A stretch of 64,000 bases of DNA from Liolophura sinensis. Lineage: Eukaryota > Mollusca > Polyplacophora > Chitonida > Chitonidae. Below the pieces are notes generated by a model that made no database searches, had not been told where the DNA came from, and worked only from the letters and a program-made list of their open reading frames with translations. Location: assembly GCF_032854445.1 (NCBI RefSeq), contig NW_027018005.1, positions 1 to 64,000 of the forward strand. Reading direction: 5' to 3'. The position numbers and the translations under genes are program-made. Position 1 is the stretch's first letter. Every line of letters begins with the position of its first letter. Of the stretch, positions 11,300 through 21,861 are shown one piece after another.

Positions 11300-14200
11300 T
11301 TGAATGATCATTTATGTCATAATCACGTGCCCAGCAACGGCTATTACTCCATGGAAACCAGGGAAATTTGCAATTTTTCAACAGCTGCCGATGCCTGGCT
11401 CAATTCCGCATCTTTTGGCACCTTACTGAAGTGGGTCAGTGTTCAGTTGTACTTTTTACAGCAGATTGTATCAAGTACCTTGTGTTTTTAATGTACAAAT
11501 GGTGTGGTTTTTCTACACGTAGATAAAGACATTGAGATTGTCTTGCACTTAGAAGTAAGACAATTCCTGGGTGAGTTAAATGGGCTTAGCCGAAAGATTT
11601 GATGTCTTCTGGGCTACCGAAGGGCACATAACTTATAGTCAAAAGTTGAATATAGTAATGACCAGTCGCGATTGTACAGAGTACAGTGTAGCCGATTTCA
11701 ATTAACAAAAAGACCAGGCAAAAATGCAAAAGTGGAAAGACTGTTCCAGTGCTGGTGGTAAGAGGCTAATCCGACGTATTTTGTGACGAGAAATCAAATG
11801 GTGCAAACCGCGCTGCTCTCCGACCAATACTTTTGGCTGTAGCGAATATTGAATGATCATTTATGTCATAATCACGTGCACAGCAACGGCTCTTACTCCA
11901 TGGAAACCAGGGAACTTTACAATTTTTTAACAGCTGCCGATGCCTGGCTCAATTCCGCATCTTTTGGCACCTTCCTGAAGTGGGTCAGTGTTCAGTTGTA
12001 CTTTTTACAGCAGACTGTATCAAGTACCTTGTGTTTTTCACGTACAAATGGTGTGGTTTTTCTGCACGTAGATAAAGACATTGAGATTGTCTTGCACTTA
12101 GAAGTAAGACAATTGCTTGGTGAGTTAAATGGGCTTAGCCGAAATATTTGACGTCTTCTGGGCTACCGAAGGGCACATAACTTATAGTCAAAAGTTGAAT
12201 ATAGTAATGACCAGTCGCGATTGTACAGAGTACAGTGTAGCCGATTTCAATTAACAAAAAGACCAGGCAAAAATGCAAAAGTGGAAAAACTGTTCTAGTG
12301 CTGCTGGTAAGAGGCTAATCCGACGTATTTTGTGACGAGAAATCGAATGGTGCAAACCGCGTTGCTCTCCGACCAATACTTTTGGCTGTAGCGAGAATTC
12401 AATGATCATTGATGTCATAATCACGTGCCCAGCAACGGCTCTTACTCCATGGAAACCAGGGAAATTGGCAATTTTTCAACAGCTGCCGATACCTGGCCCA
12501 ATTCCGCATCTTTTGGCACCTTATAAATGTGGGTCAGTGTTTAGTTGTACTTTTTACAGCAGACTGTATCAAGTACCTTGTGTTTTTCACGTACAAATGG
12601 TGTGGTTTTTCTACACGTAGATAAAGACATTGAGATTGTCTTGGACTTAGAAGTAAGACAATTGCTGGGTGAGTTAAATGGGCTTGGCCCAAAGATTTCA
12701 GGTCTTCTGGGCTACCGAAGGGCACATAACTTATTGTCAAAAGTTGAATATAGTAATGACCAGTCGCGATTGTACAGAGTACAGTGTAGCCGATTTCAAT
12801 TAACAAAAAGACCAGGTAAAAATGCAAAACTGGAAAAACTGTTCCAGTGCTGCTGGTAAGAGGCTAATCCGACGTATTTTGTGACGAGAAATCGAATGGT
12901 ACAAACCGCGTTGCTCTCCGACCAATACTTTTGGCTGTAGTGACAATTGAATGATCATTTATGTCATAATCACGTGCCCAGCAACGGCTCTTACTCCATG
13001 GAAAACAGGGAAATTTGCAATTTTTTAACAGCTGAAGATGCCTGGCTCAATTCCGCATCTTTTGGCACCTTACTGAAGTGAGTCAGTGTTCAGTTGTACT
13101 TTTTACAGCAGACTGTATCAAGTACCTTGTGTTTTTCATGTACAAATGGTGTGGTTTTTCTACACGTAGATAAAGACATTGAGATTGTCTTGCACTTAGA
13201 AGTAAGACAATTGCTGGGTGAGTTAAATGGGCTTAGCCGAAAGATTTGACGTCTTCTGGGCTACCGAAGGGCACATAACTTATAGTCAAAAGTTGAATAT
13301 AGTAATGACCAGTCGCGATTGTACAGAGTACAGTGTAGCCGATTTCAATTAACAAAAAGACCAGGCAAAAATGCAAAAGTGGAAAAACTGTTCCAGTGCT
13401 GCTGATAAGAGGCTAATCCGACGTATTTTGTGACGAGAAATCGAATGGTGCAATCCCCGTTGCTCTCCGACCAATACTTTTGGCTGTAGTGACAATTGAA
13501 TGATCATTTATGTCATAATCACGTGCCCAGCAACGGCTCTTACTCCATGGAAACCAGGGAAATTTGCAATTTTTCAACAGCTGCCGATACCTGGCCCAAT
13601 TCCGCATCTTTTGGCACCTTATAAATGTGGGTCAGTGTTTAGTTGTACTTTTTACAGCAGACTGTATCAAATACCTTGTGTTTATCACGTACAAATGGTG
13701 TGGTTTTTCTACACGTAGATAAAGACATTGAGATTGTCTTGGACTTAGAAGTAAGACAATTGCTGGGTGAGTTAAATGGGCTGAGCCCAAAGATTTGACG
13801 TCTTCTGGGCTACCGAAGGGCACATAACTTATAGTCAAAAGTTAAATATAGTAATGACCACTCGCGATTGTACATAGTACAGTGTAGCCGATTTCAATTA
13901 ACAAAAAGACCAGGCAAAAATGCAAAAGTGGAAAAACTGTTCCAGTGCTGCTGATAAGAGGCTAATCCGACGTATTTTGTGACGAGAAATCGAATGGTGC
14001 AATCCGCGTTGCTGTCCGACCAATACTTTTGGCTGTAGTGACAATTGAATGATCATTTATGTCATAATCACGTGCCCAGCAACGGCTCTTACTCCATGGA
14101 AACCAGGGAACTTTACAATTTTTTAACAGCTGCCGATGCCTGGCTCAATTCCGCATCTTTTGGCACCTTACTGAAGTGGGTCAGTGTTCAGTTGTACTGT

Positions 14201-14594
14201 TTTACAGCAGACTGTATCAAGTACCTTGTGTTTTTCACGTACAAATGGTGTGGTTTTTCTACACGTAGATAAAGACATTGAGATTGTCTTGCACTTAAAA
14301 GTAAGACAATTGCTGGGTGAGTTAAATGGGCTTAGCCGAAAGATTTCAGGTCTTCTGGGCTACCGAAGGGCACATAACTTATAGTCAAAAGTTGAATATA
14401 GTAATGACCAGTCGCGATTGTACAGAGTACAGTGTAGCCGATTTCAATTAACAAAAAGACCAGGTAAAAGTGCAAAAGTGGAAAAACTGTTCCAGTGCTG
14501 CTGGTAAGAGGCTAATCCGAAGTATTTTGTGACGAGAAATCGACTGGTGCAAACCGCGTTGCTCTCCGACGAATACTTTTGGCTGTAGCGACAA
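11300..14594. repeat. Mosaic six-unit stretch H I J K D2 A
   Basis: Unit starts are 11300 (H), 11849 (I), 12398 (J), 12947 (K), 13496 (D2) and 14045 (A). H is marked by CGGCTATT and TTTTTAATGTAC, and is the likely ancestor of the R units on the right. I is marked by CCTTCCTGAAG and CTGCACG. J carries the 14-bp palindrome and GGAAATTGGC. K has GCTGAAGATGCC and an in-frame TGA near 13080. The A unit at 14045 shares a private extra T (TGTTTTACAG) with the A unit at 4709. The J-K-D2 run reappears at 19116-20397. Confidence 0.8.
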
Positions 14595-14879
14595 TTCAAT
14601 GATCATTGATGTCATAATCACGTGCCCAGCAACGGCTCTTACTCCATGGAAACCAGGGATATTTGCAATTTTTAACAGCTGCCGATGCCTGGCCCAATTC
14701 CGCATCTTTTGGCACCTTATAAAAGTGGGTCAGTGTTTAGTTGTACTTTTTACAGCAGACTGTATCAAATACCTTGTGTTTTTTATGTATAAATGGTGTG
14801 GTTTTTCTACACGTAGATAAAGACATTGAGATTGTCTTGCACTTAGAAGTAAGGCAATTGCTGGGTGAGTTAAATGGGC

Positions 14880-16042
14880 TTAGCCCAAAGATTTGACATC
14901 TTCTGGGCTACCGAAGGGCACATAACTTATAGTCAAAAGTTGAATATAGTAATGACCAGTCGCGATTGTACAGAGTACAGTGTAGCCGATTTCAATTAAC
15001 AAAAAGACCAGGTAAAAATGCAAAAGTGGAAAAACTGTTCCAGTGCTGGTGGTAAGAGGCTAATCCGACGTATTTTGTGACGACAAATCGAATGGTGCAA
15101 ACCGCGTTGCTCTCCGACTAATACTTTTGGCTGTAGCGACAATTCAATGATCATTTATATCATAATCACGTGCCCAGCAACGGCTCTTACTCCATGGAAA
15201 CCAGGGAAATTTGCAATTTTTCAACAGCTGCCGATACCTGGCTCAATTCCGCATCTTTTGGCACCTTATTCATGTGGGTCTGTGGTCAGTTGTACTTTTT
15301 ACAGCAGACTGTATCAAGTACCTTGTGTTTTTCACGTACAAATGGTGTGGTTTTTCTACACGTAGATAAAGACATTGAGATTGTCTTGGACTTAGAAGTA
15401 AGACAATTGCTGGGTGAGTTAAATGGGCTTAGCCGAAAGATTTGACGTCTTCTGGGCTACCGAAGGGCACATAACTTATAGTCAAAAGTTGAATATAGTA
15501 ATGACCAGTCGCGATTGTACAGAGTACAGTGTAGCCGATTTCAATTAACAAAAAGACCAGGCAAAAATGCAAAAGTATAAAAACTGTTCCAGTGCTGGTG
15601 GTAAGAGGCTAATCCGACGTATTTTGTGACGAGAAATCGAATGGTGCAATCCGCGTTGCTCTCCGACCAATATTTTTGGCTGTAGCGACAATTGAATGAT
15701 CATTTATGTCATAATCACGTGCTCTCCGACCAATACTTTTGTCTGTAGTGACAATTGAATGATCATTTATGTCATAATCACGTGCCCAGCAACGGCTCTT
15801 ACTCCATGGAAACCAGGGAACTTTACAATTTTTTTTAACAGCTGCCGATGCCTGGCTCAATTCCGCATTTTTTGGCACCTTACTGAAGTGGGTCAGTGTT
15901 CAGTTGTACTTTTTACAGCAGACTGTATCAAGTACCTTGTGTTTTTTACGTACAAATGGTGTGGTTTTTCTACACGTAGATAAAGACATTGAGATTGTCT
16001 TGCACTTAGAAGTAAGGCAATTGCTGGGTGAGTTACATGGGC
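14880..16042. repeat. 1163-bp two-unit duplication, first copy
   Basis: The segment beginning at GGGCTTAGCCCAAAG near 14876-14892 recurs 1163 bp downstream and stays almost identical until about 17205. It carries the variants CTGGTGGTAAG, GACGACAAATCG, TTTATATCATAATC and AGTATAAAAACTG, plus a 63-bp internal duplication. The unit starts involved are 15143 and 15755. The length is two units (1098 bp) plus 63 bp plus a 2-bp T-run expansion. Edges are approximate because they lie in sequence common to all units. Confidence 0.88.
15657..15782. repeat. 63-bp tandem micro-duplication inside a unit, first instance
   Basis: Segments 15657-15719 and 15720-15782 are tandem copies of the unit end plus the start of the next unit, from TGCTCTCCGACC to ATAATCACG. 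They differ at a few sites, for example TATTTTTGGC versus TACTTTTGTC and AGCGACA versus AGTGACA. The junction shows a 3-bp TGC shared by both original contexts. The result doubles the AATGATCATT palindrome and one CACGTG site and lengthens this unit to 612 bp. Confidence 0.93.
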
Positions 16043-16735
16043 TTAGCCCAAAGATTTGACATCTTCTGGGCTACCGAAGGGCACATAACTTATAGTCAAA
16101 AGTTGAATATAGTAATGACCAGTCGCGATTGTACAGAGTACAGTGTAGCCGATTTCAATTAACAAAAAGACCAGGTAAAAATGCAAAAGTGGAAAAACTG
16201 TTCCAGTGCTGGTGGTAAGAGGCTAATCCGACGTATTTTGTGACGACAAATCGAATGGTGCAAACCGCGTTGCTCTCCGACTAATACTTTTGGCTGTAGC
16301 GACAATTCAATGATCATTTATATCATAATCACGTGCCCAGCAACGGCTCTTACTCCATGGAAACCAGGGAAATTTGCAATTTTTCAACAGCTGCCGATAC
16401 CTGGCTCAATTCCGCATCTTTTGGCACCTTATTCATGTGGGTCTGTGGTCAGTTGTACTTTTTACAGCAGACTGTATCAAGTACCTTGTGTTTTTCACGT
16501 ACAAATGGTGTGGTTTTTCTACACGTAGATAAAGACATTGAGATTGTCTTGGACTTAGAAGTAAGACAATTGCTGGGTGAGTTAAATGGGCTTAGCCGAA
16601 AGATTTGACGTCTTCTGGGCTACCGAAGGGCACATAACTTATAGTCAAAAGTTGAATATAGTAATGACCAGTCGCGATTGTACAGAGTACAGTGTAGCCG
16701 ATTTCAATTAACAAAAAGACCAGGCAAAAATGCAA

Positions 16736-16744
16736 AAGTATAAA
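16736..16744 (+). promoter_or_regulatory. TATAAAAA motif, a derived variant in many right-hand units
   Basis: Most left-hand units read AAAAGTGGAAAAACTG at this offset. Units from 15143 onward, especially P and R types, read AAAAGTATAAAAACTG, which creates a good match to a TATA box. It appears in dozens of units to the right, for example 21742, 27236, 38217 and 60715. It has spread because the units carrying it were amplified. No start site or transcript can be inferred from sequence alone. Confidence 0.25.
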
Positions 16745-16820
16745 AAACTGTTCCAGTGCTGGTGGTAAGAGGCTAATCCGACGTATTTTGTGACGAGAAA
16801 TCGAATGGTGCAATCCGCGT

Positions 16821-16946
16821 TGCTCTCCGACCAATATTTTTGGCTGTAGCGACAATTGAATGATCATTTATGTCATAATCACGTGCTCTCCGACCAATAC
16901 TTTTGTCTGTAGTGACAATTGAATGATCATTTATGTCATAATCACG
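16821..16946. repeat. 63-bp tandem micro-duplication inside a unit, second instance
   Basis: Segments 16821-16883 and 16884-16946 repeat the arrangement at 15657-15782, with the same internal differences between the two halves. This instance was therefore copied along with the 1163-bp block and did not arise separately. Confidence 0.93.
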
Positions 16947-17467
16947 TGCCCAGCAACGGCTCTTACTCCATGGAAACCAGGGAACTTTACAATTTTTTTA
17001 ACAGCTGCCGATGCCTGGCTCAATTCCGCATTTTTTGGCACCTTACTGAAGTGGGTCAGTGTTCAGTTGTACTTTTTACAGCAGACTGTATCAAGTACCT
17101 TGTGTTTTTTACGTACAAATGGTGTGGTTTTTCTACACGTAGATAAAGACATTGAGATTGTCTTGCACTTAGAAGTAAGGCAATTGCTGGGTGAGTTACA
17201 TGGGCTTAGCCGAAATATTTGACGTCTTCTGGGCTACCGAAGGGCACATAACTTATAGTCAAAAGTTGAATATAGTAATGAGCAGTCGCGATTGTACAGA
17301 GTACAGTGTAGCCGATTTCAATTAACAAAAAGACCAGGCAAAAATGCAAAAGTGGAAAAACTGTTCCAGTGCTGCTGGTAAGAGGCTAATCCGACGTATT
17401 TTGTGACGAGAAATCGAATGGTGCAAACCGCGTTGCTCTCCGACCAATACTTTTGGCTGTAGCGACA

Positions 17468-18566
17468 ATTCAATGATCATTGATGTCATAATCACGTGCC
17501 CAGCAACGGCTCTTACTCCATGAAAACCAGGGATATTTGCAATTTTTTAATAACTGCCGATGTCTGGCCAAATTCCGCATCTTTTGGCACCTTATAAATG
17601 TGGGTAAGTGTTTAGTTGTACTTTTTACAGCAGACTGTATCAAGTACCTTGTGTTTTTCACGTACAAATGGTGTGGTTTTTCTACACGTAGATAAAGACA
17701 TTGAGATTGTCTTGGACTTAGAAATAAGACAATTGCTGGGTGAGTTAAATGGGCTTAGCCCAAAGATTTGACGTCTTCTGGGCTACCGAAGGGCACATAA
17801 CTTATAGTCAAAAGTTAAATATAGTAATGACCACTCGCGATTGTACATAGTACAGTGTAGCCGATTTCAATTAACAAAAAGACCAGGCAAAAATGCAAAA
17901 GTGGAAAAACTGTTCCAGTGCTGCTGATAAGAGGCTAATCTGATGTATTTTGTGACGAGTAATCGAATGGTGCAATCCCCGTTGCTCTCCGACCAATACT
18001 TTTGGCTGTAGTGACAATTGAATGATCATTTATGTCATAATCACGTGCCCAGCAACGGCTCTTACTCCATGGAAACCAGGGAAATTGGCAATTTTTCAAC
18101 AGCTTCCGATACCTGGCCCAATTCCGCATCTTTTGGCACCTTATAAATGTGGGTCAGTGTTTAGTTGTACTTTTTACAGCAGACTGTATCAAGTACCTTG
18201 TCTTTTTCACGTACAAATGGTCTGGTTTTTCTACACGTAGATAGAGACATTGAGATTGTCTTGGACTTAGAAGTAAGACAATTGCTGGGTGAGTTAAATG
18301 GGCTTAGCCCAAAGATTTCAGATCTTCTGGGCTACCGAAGGGCACATAACTTATAGTCAAAAGTTGAATATAGTAATGATCAGTCGCGATTGTACAGAGT
18401 ACAGTGTAGCCGATTTCAATTAACAAAAAGACCAGGCAAAAATGCAAAAGTGGAAAAACTGTTCCAGTGCTGCTGGTAAGAGACTAATCCGACGTATTTT
18501 GTGACGAGAAATCGAATGGTGCAATCCGCGTTGCTCTCCGACCAATACGTTTGGCTGTAGCGACAA
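17468..18566. repeat. Two diverged units (E-like 17468, D-like 18018)
   Basis: The unit at 17468 is among the most diverged in the window. CCATGG has become CCATGA, the central part reads TTTTTTAATAACTGCCGATGTC, and GGGTAAGTG replaces GGGTCAGTG. It keeps the 14-bp palindrome. The unit at 18018 has AGCTTCCG, CTTGTCTTTTTC and GATAGAGAC. Its tail shares AAGAGACTAATCC with the unit at 10751, where other units have AAGAGGCTAATCC, which links this place to 11200. Confidence 0.8.
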
Positions 18567-20763
18567 TTGAATGATCATTTATGTCATAATCACGTGCCCA
18601 GCAACGGCTATTACTCCATGGAAACCAGGGAAATTTGCAATTTTTCAAAAGCTGCCGATGCCTGGCTCAATTCCGCATCTTTTGGCACCTTACTGAAGTG
18701 GGTCAGTGTTCAGTTGTACTTTTTACAGCAGACTGTATCAAGTACCTTGTGTTTTTCACGTACAAATGGTGTGGTTTTTCTGCACGTAGATAAAGACATT
18801 GAGATTGTCTTGCACTTAGAAGTAAGACAATTGCTGGGTGAGTTAAATGGGCTTAGCCGAAATATTTGACGTCTTCTGGGCTACCGAAGGGCACATAACT
18901 TATAGTCAAAAGTTGAATATAGTAATGACCAGTCGCGATTGTACAGAGTACAGTGTAGCCGATTTCAATTAACAAAAAGACCAGGCAAAAATGCAAAAGT
19001 GGAAAAACTGTTCTAGTGCTGCTGGTAAGAGGCTAATCCGACGTATTTTGTGACGAGAAATCGAATGGTGCAAACCGCGTTGCTCTCCGACCAATACTTT
19101 TGGCTGTAGCGACAATTCAATGATCATTGATGTCATAATCACGTGCCCAGCAACGGCTCTTACTCCATGGAAACCAGGGAAATTGGCAATTTTTCAACAG
19201 CTGCCGATACCTGGCCCAATTCCGCATCTTTTGGCACCTTATAAATGTGGGTCAGTGTTTAGTTGTACTTTTTACAGCAGACTGTATCAAGTACCTTGTG
19301 TTTTTCACGTACAAATGGTGTGGTTTTTCTACACGTAGATAAAGACATTGAGATTGTCTTGGACTTAGAAGTAAGACAATTGCTGGGTGAATTAAATGGG
19401 CTTGGCCCAAAGATTTCAGGTCTTCTGGGCTACCGAAGGGCACATAACTTATTGTCAAAAGTTGAATATAGTAATGACCAGTCGCGATTGTACAGAGTAC
19501 AGTGTAGCCGATTTCAATTAACAAAAAGACCAGGTAAAAATGCAAAAGTGGAAAAACTGTTCCAGTGCTGCTGGTAAGAGGCTAATCCGACGTATTTTGT
19601 GACGAGAAATCGAATGGTGCAAACCGCGTAGCTCTCCGACCAATACTTTTGGCTGTAGTGACAATTGAATGATCATTTATGTCATAATCACGTGCCCAGC
19701 AACGGCTCTTACTCCATGGAAACCAGGGAAATTTGCAATTTTTTAACAGCTGAAGATGCCTGGCTCAATTCCGCATCTTTTGGCACCTTACTGAAGTGAG
19801 TCAGTGTTCAGTTGTACTTTTTACAGCAGACTGTATCAAGTACCTTGTGTTTTTCATGTACAAATGGTGTGGTTTTTCTACACGTAGATAAAGACATTGA
19901 GATTGTCTTGCACTTAGAAGTAAGACAATTGCTGGGTGAGTTAAATGGGCTTAGCCGAAAGATTTGACGTCTTCTGGGCTACCGAAGGGCACATAACTTA
20001 TAGTCAAAAGTTGAATATAGTAATGACCAGTCGCGATTGTACAGAGTACAGTGTAGCCGATTTCAATTAACAAAAAGACCAGGCAAAAATGCAAAAGTGG
20101 AAAAACTGTTCCAGTGCTGCTGATAAGAGGCTAATCCGACGTATTTTGTGACGAGAAATCGAATGGTGCAATCCCCGTTGCTCTCCGACCAATACTTTTG
20201 GCTGTAGTGACAATTGAATGATCATTTATGTCATAATCACGTGCCCAGCAACGGCTCTTACTCCATGGAAACCAGGGAAATTTGCAATTTTTCAACAGCT
20301 GCCGATACCTGGCCCAATTCCGCATCTTTTGGCACCTTATAAATGTGGGTCAGTGTTTAGTTGTACTTTTTACAGCAGACTGTATCAAATACCTTGTGTT
20401 TTCCACGTACAAATGGTGTGGTTTTTTCTACACGTAGATAAAGACATTGAGATTGTCTTGCACTCAGAAGTAAGACAATTCCTGGGTGACTTAAAAGGGC
20501 TTAGCCGAAAGATTTGATGTTTTCTGGGCTACCGAAGGGCACATAACTTATAGTCAAAAGTTGAATATAGTAATGACCAGTCGCGATTGTACAGAGTACA
20601 GTGTAGCCGATTTCAATTAACAAAAATACCAGGCAAAAATGCAAAAGTATAAAAACTGTTCCAGTGCTGCTGGTAAGAGGCTAATCCGACGTATTTTGTG
20701 ACGAGAAATCAAATGGTGCAAACCGCGTTGCTCTCCGACCAATACTTTTGGCTGTAGCGACAA
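18567..20763. repeat. Second copy of the J-K-D2 run, bounded by hybrid units
   Basis: Unit starts are 18567 (H head, I tail), 19116 (J), 19665 (K) and 20214 (D2 head, H tail). From about 18690 to 20397 the sequence follows 11972-13679 at an offset of 6718 bp. That equals 12 units plus the two 63-bp insertions and small T-run and A-run changes. Shared private marks are ACTTATTGTC in J, GCTGAAGATGCC in K, and CAATCCCCG with CAAATACC in D2. The two boundary units are hybrids and mark where the match begins and ends. Confidence 0.85.
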
Positions 20764-21861
20764 TTGAATGATCATTTATGTCATAATCACGTGCACAGCA
20801 ACGGCTCTTACTCCATGGAAACCAGGGAACTTTACAATTTTTTAACAGCTGCCGATGCCTGGCTCAATTCCGCATCTTTTGGCACCTTCCTGAAGTGGGT
20901 CAGTGTTCAGTTGTACTTTTTACAGCAGACTGTATCAAGTACCTTGTGTTTTTCACGTACAAATGGTGTGGTTTTTCTGCACGTAGATAAAGACATTGAG
21001 ATTGTCTTGCACTTAGAAGTAAGACAATTGCTGGGTGAGTTAAATGGGCTTAGCCGAAATATTTGACGTCTTCTGGGCTACCGAAGGGCACATAACTTAT
21101 AGTCAAAAGTTGAATATAGTAATGACCAGTCGCGAATGTACAGAGTACAGTGTAGCCGATTTCAATTAACAAAAAGACCAGGCAAAAATGCAAAAGTGGA
21201 AAAACTGTTCTAGTGCTGCTGGTAAGAGGCTAATCCGACGTATTTTGTGACGAGAAATCGAATGGTGCAAACCGCGTTGCTCTCCGACCAATACTTTTGG
21301 CTGTAGCGACAATTCAATGATCATTGGTGTCATAATCACGTGCACAGCAACGGCTCTTACTCCATGGAAACCAGGGAAATTTGCAATTTTTCAACAGCTG
21401 CCGATACCTGGCCCAATTCCGCATCTTTTGGCACCTTATAAATGTGGGTCAGTGTTCAGTTGTACTTTTTACAGCAGATTGTATCAAGTACCTTGTGTTT
21501 TTAATGTACAAATGGTGTGGTTTTTCTACACGTAGATAAAGACATTGAGATTGTCTTGCACTTAGAAGTAAGGCAACTCCTGGGTGAGTTAAAAGGGCTT
21601 AGCCGAAAGATTTGATGTCTTCTGGGCTACCGAAGGGCACATAACTTATAGCCAAAAGTTGAATATAGTAATGACCAGTCGCGATTGTACAGAGTACAGT
21701 GTAGCCGATTTCAATTAACAAAAAGACCAGGCAAAAATGCAAAAGTATAAAAACTGTTCCAGTGCTGCTGGTAAGAGGCTAATCCGACGTATTTTGTGAC
21801 GAGAAATCAAATGGTGCAAACCGCGTTGCTCTCCGACCAATACTTTTGGCTGTAGCGACAA
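20764..21861. repeat. Units I (20764) and Z (21313)
   Basis: The unit at 20764 repeats type I (GTGCACAGC, CCTTCCTGAAG, CTGCACG). The unit at 21313 has a J-like start with a point change, CATTGGTG for CATTGATG, that breaks the 14-bp palindrome, and an H-like tail (TTTTTAATGTAC, CAACTCCTGG). Type Z recurs at 28999, again directly before a P unit, 7686 bp or 14 units away. Confidence 0.8.

Larger units (their letters stand above)
16043..17205. repeat. 1163-bp two-unit duplication, second copy
   Basis: Second copy of the segment at 14880-16042, with unit starts 16306 and 16919. Differences seen by eye are confined to homopolymers: one extra A in the TATAAAAAA run near 16740 and one T fewer in the run near 16992. 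Near 17209 it leaves the first copy, reading CCGAAATATTTGACG where the first has CCCAAAGATTTGACATC. Identity this high implies a recent event. Confidence 0.88.

Noticed and set aside
13420-13450. CENP-B box
   Set aside because: The reverse strand has TTCGATTTCTCGTC, sharing TTCG, but the required A and the CGGG part of the box are absent. No better match was seen in the unit.
13380-13470. Hammerhead ribozyme, known from some satellites and retrozymes
   Set aside because: CTGATAAGAG with a downstream GAGAAATC is reminiscent of the core, but the required CTGANGA is not met (GTGACGAG is the nearest, lacking the first C), and I cannot draw the three stems. A covariance-model search would settle it.
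15143-17467. A mobile element insertion at the two over-long units
   Set aside because: The extra 63 bp is a direct duplication of neighbouring satellite sequence, with no terminal repeats, target-site duplication or foreign sequence.
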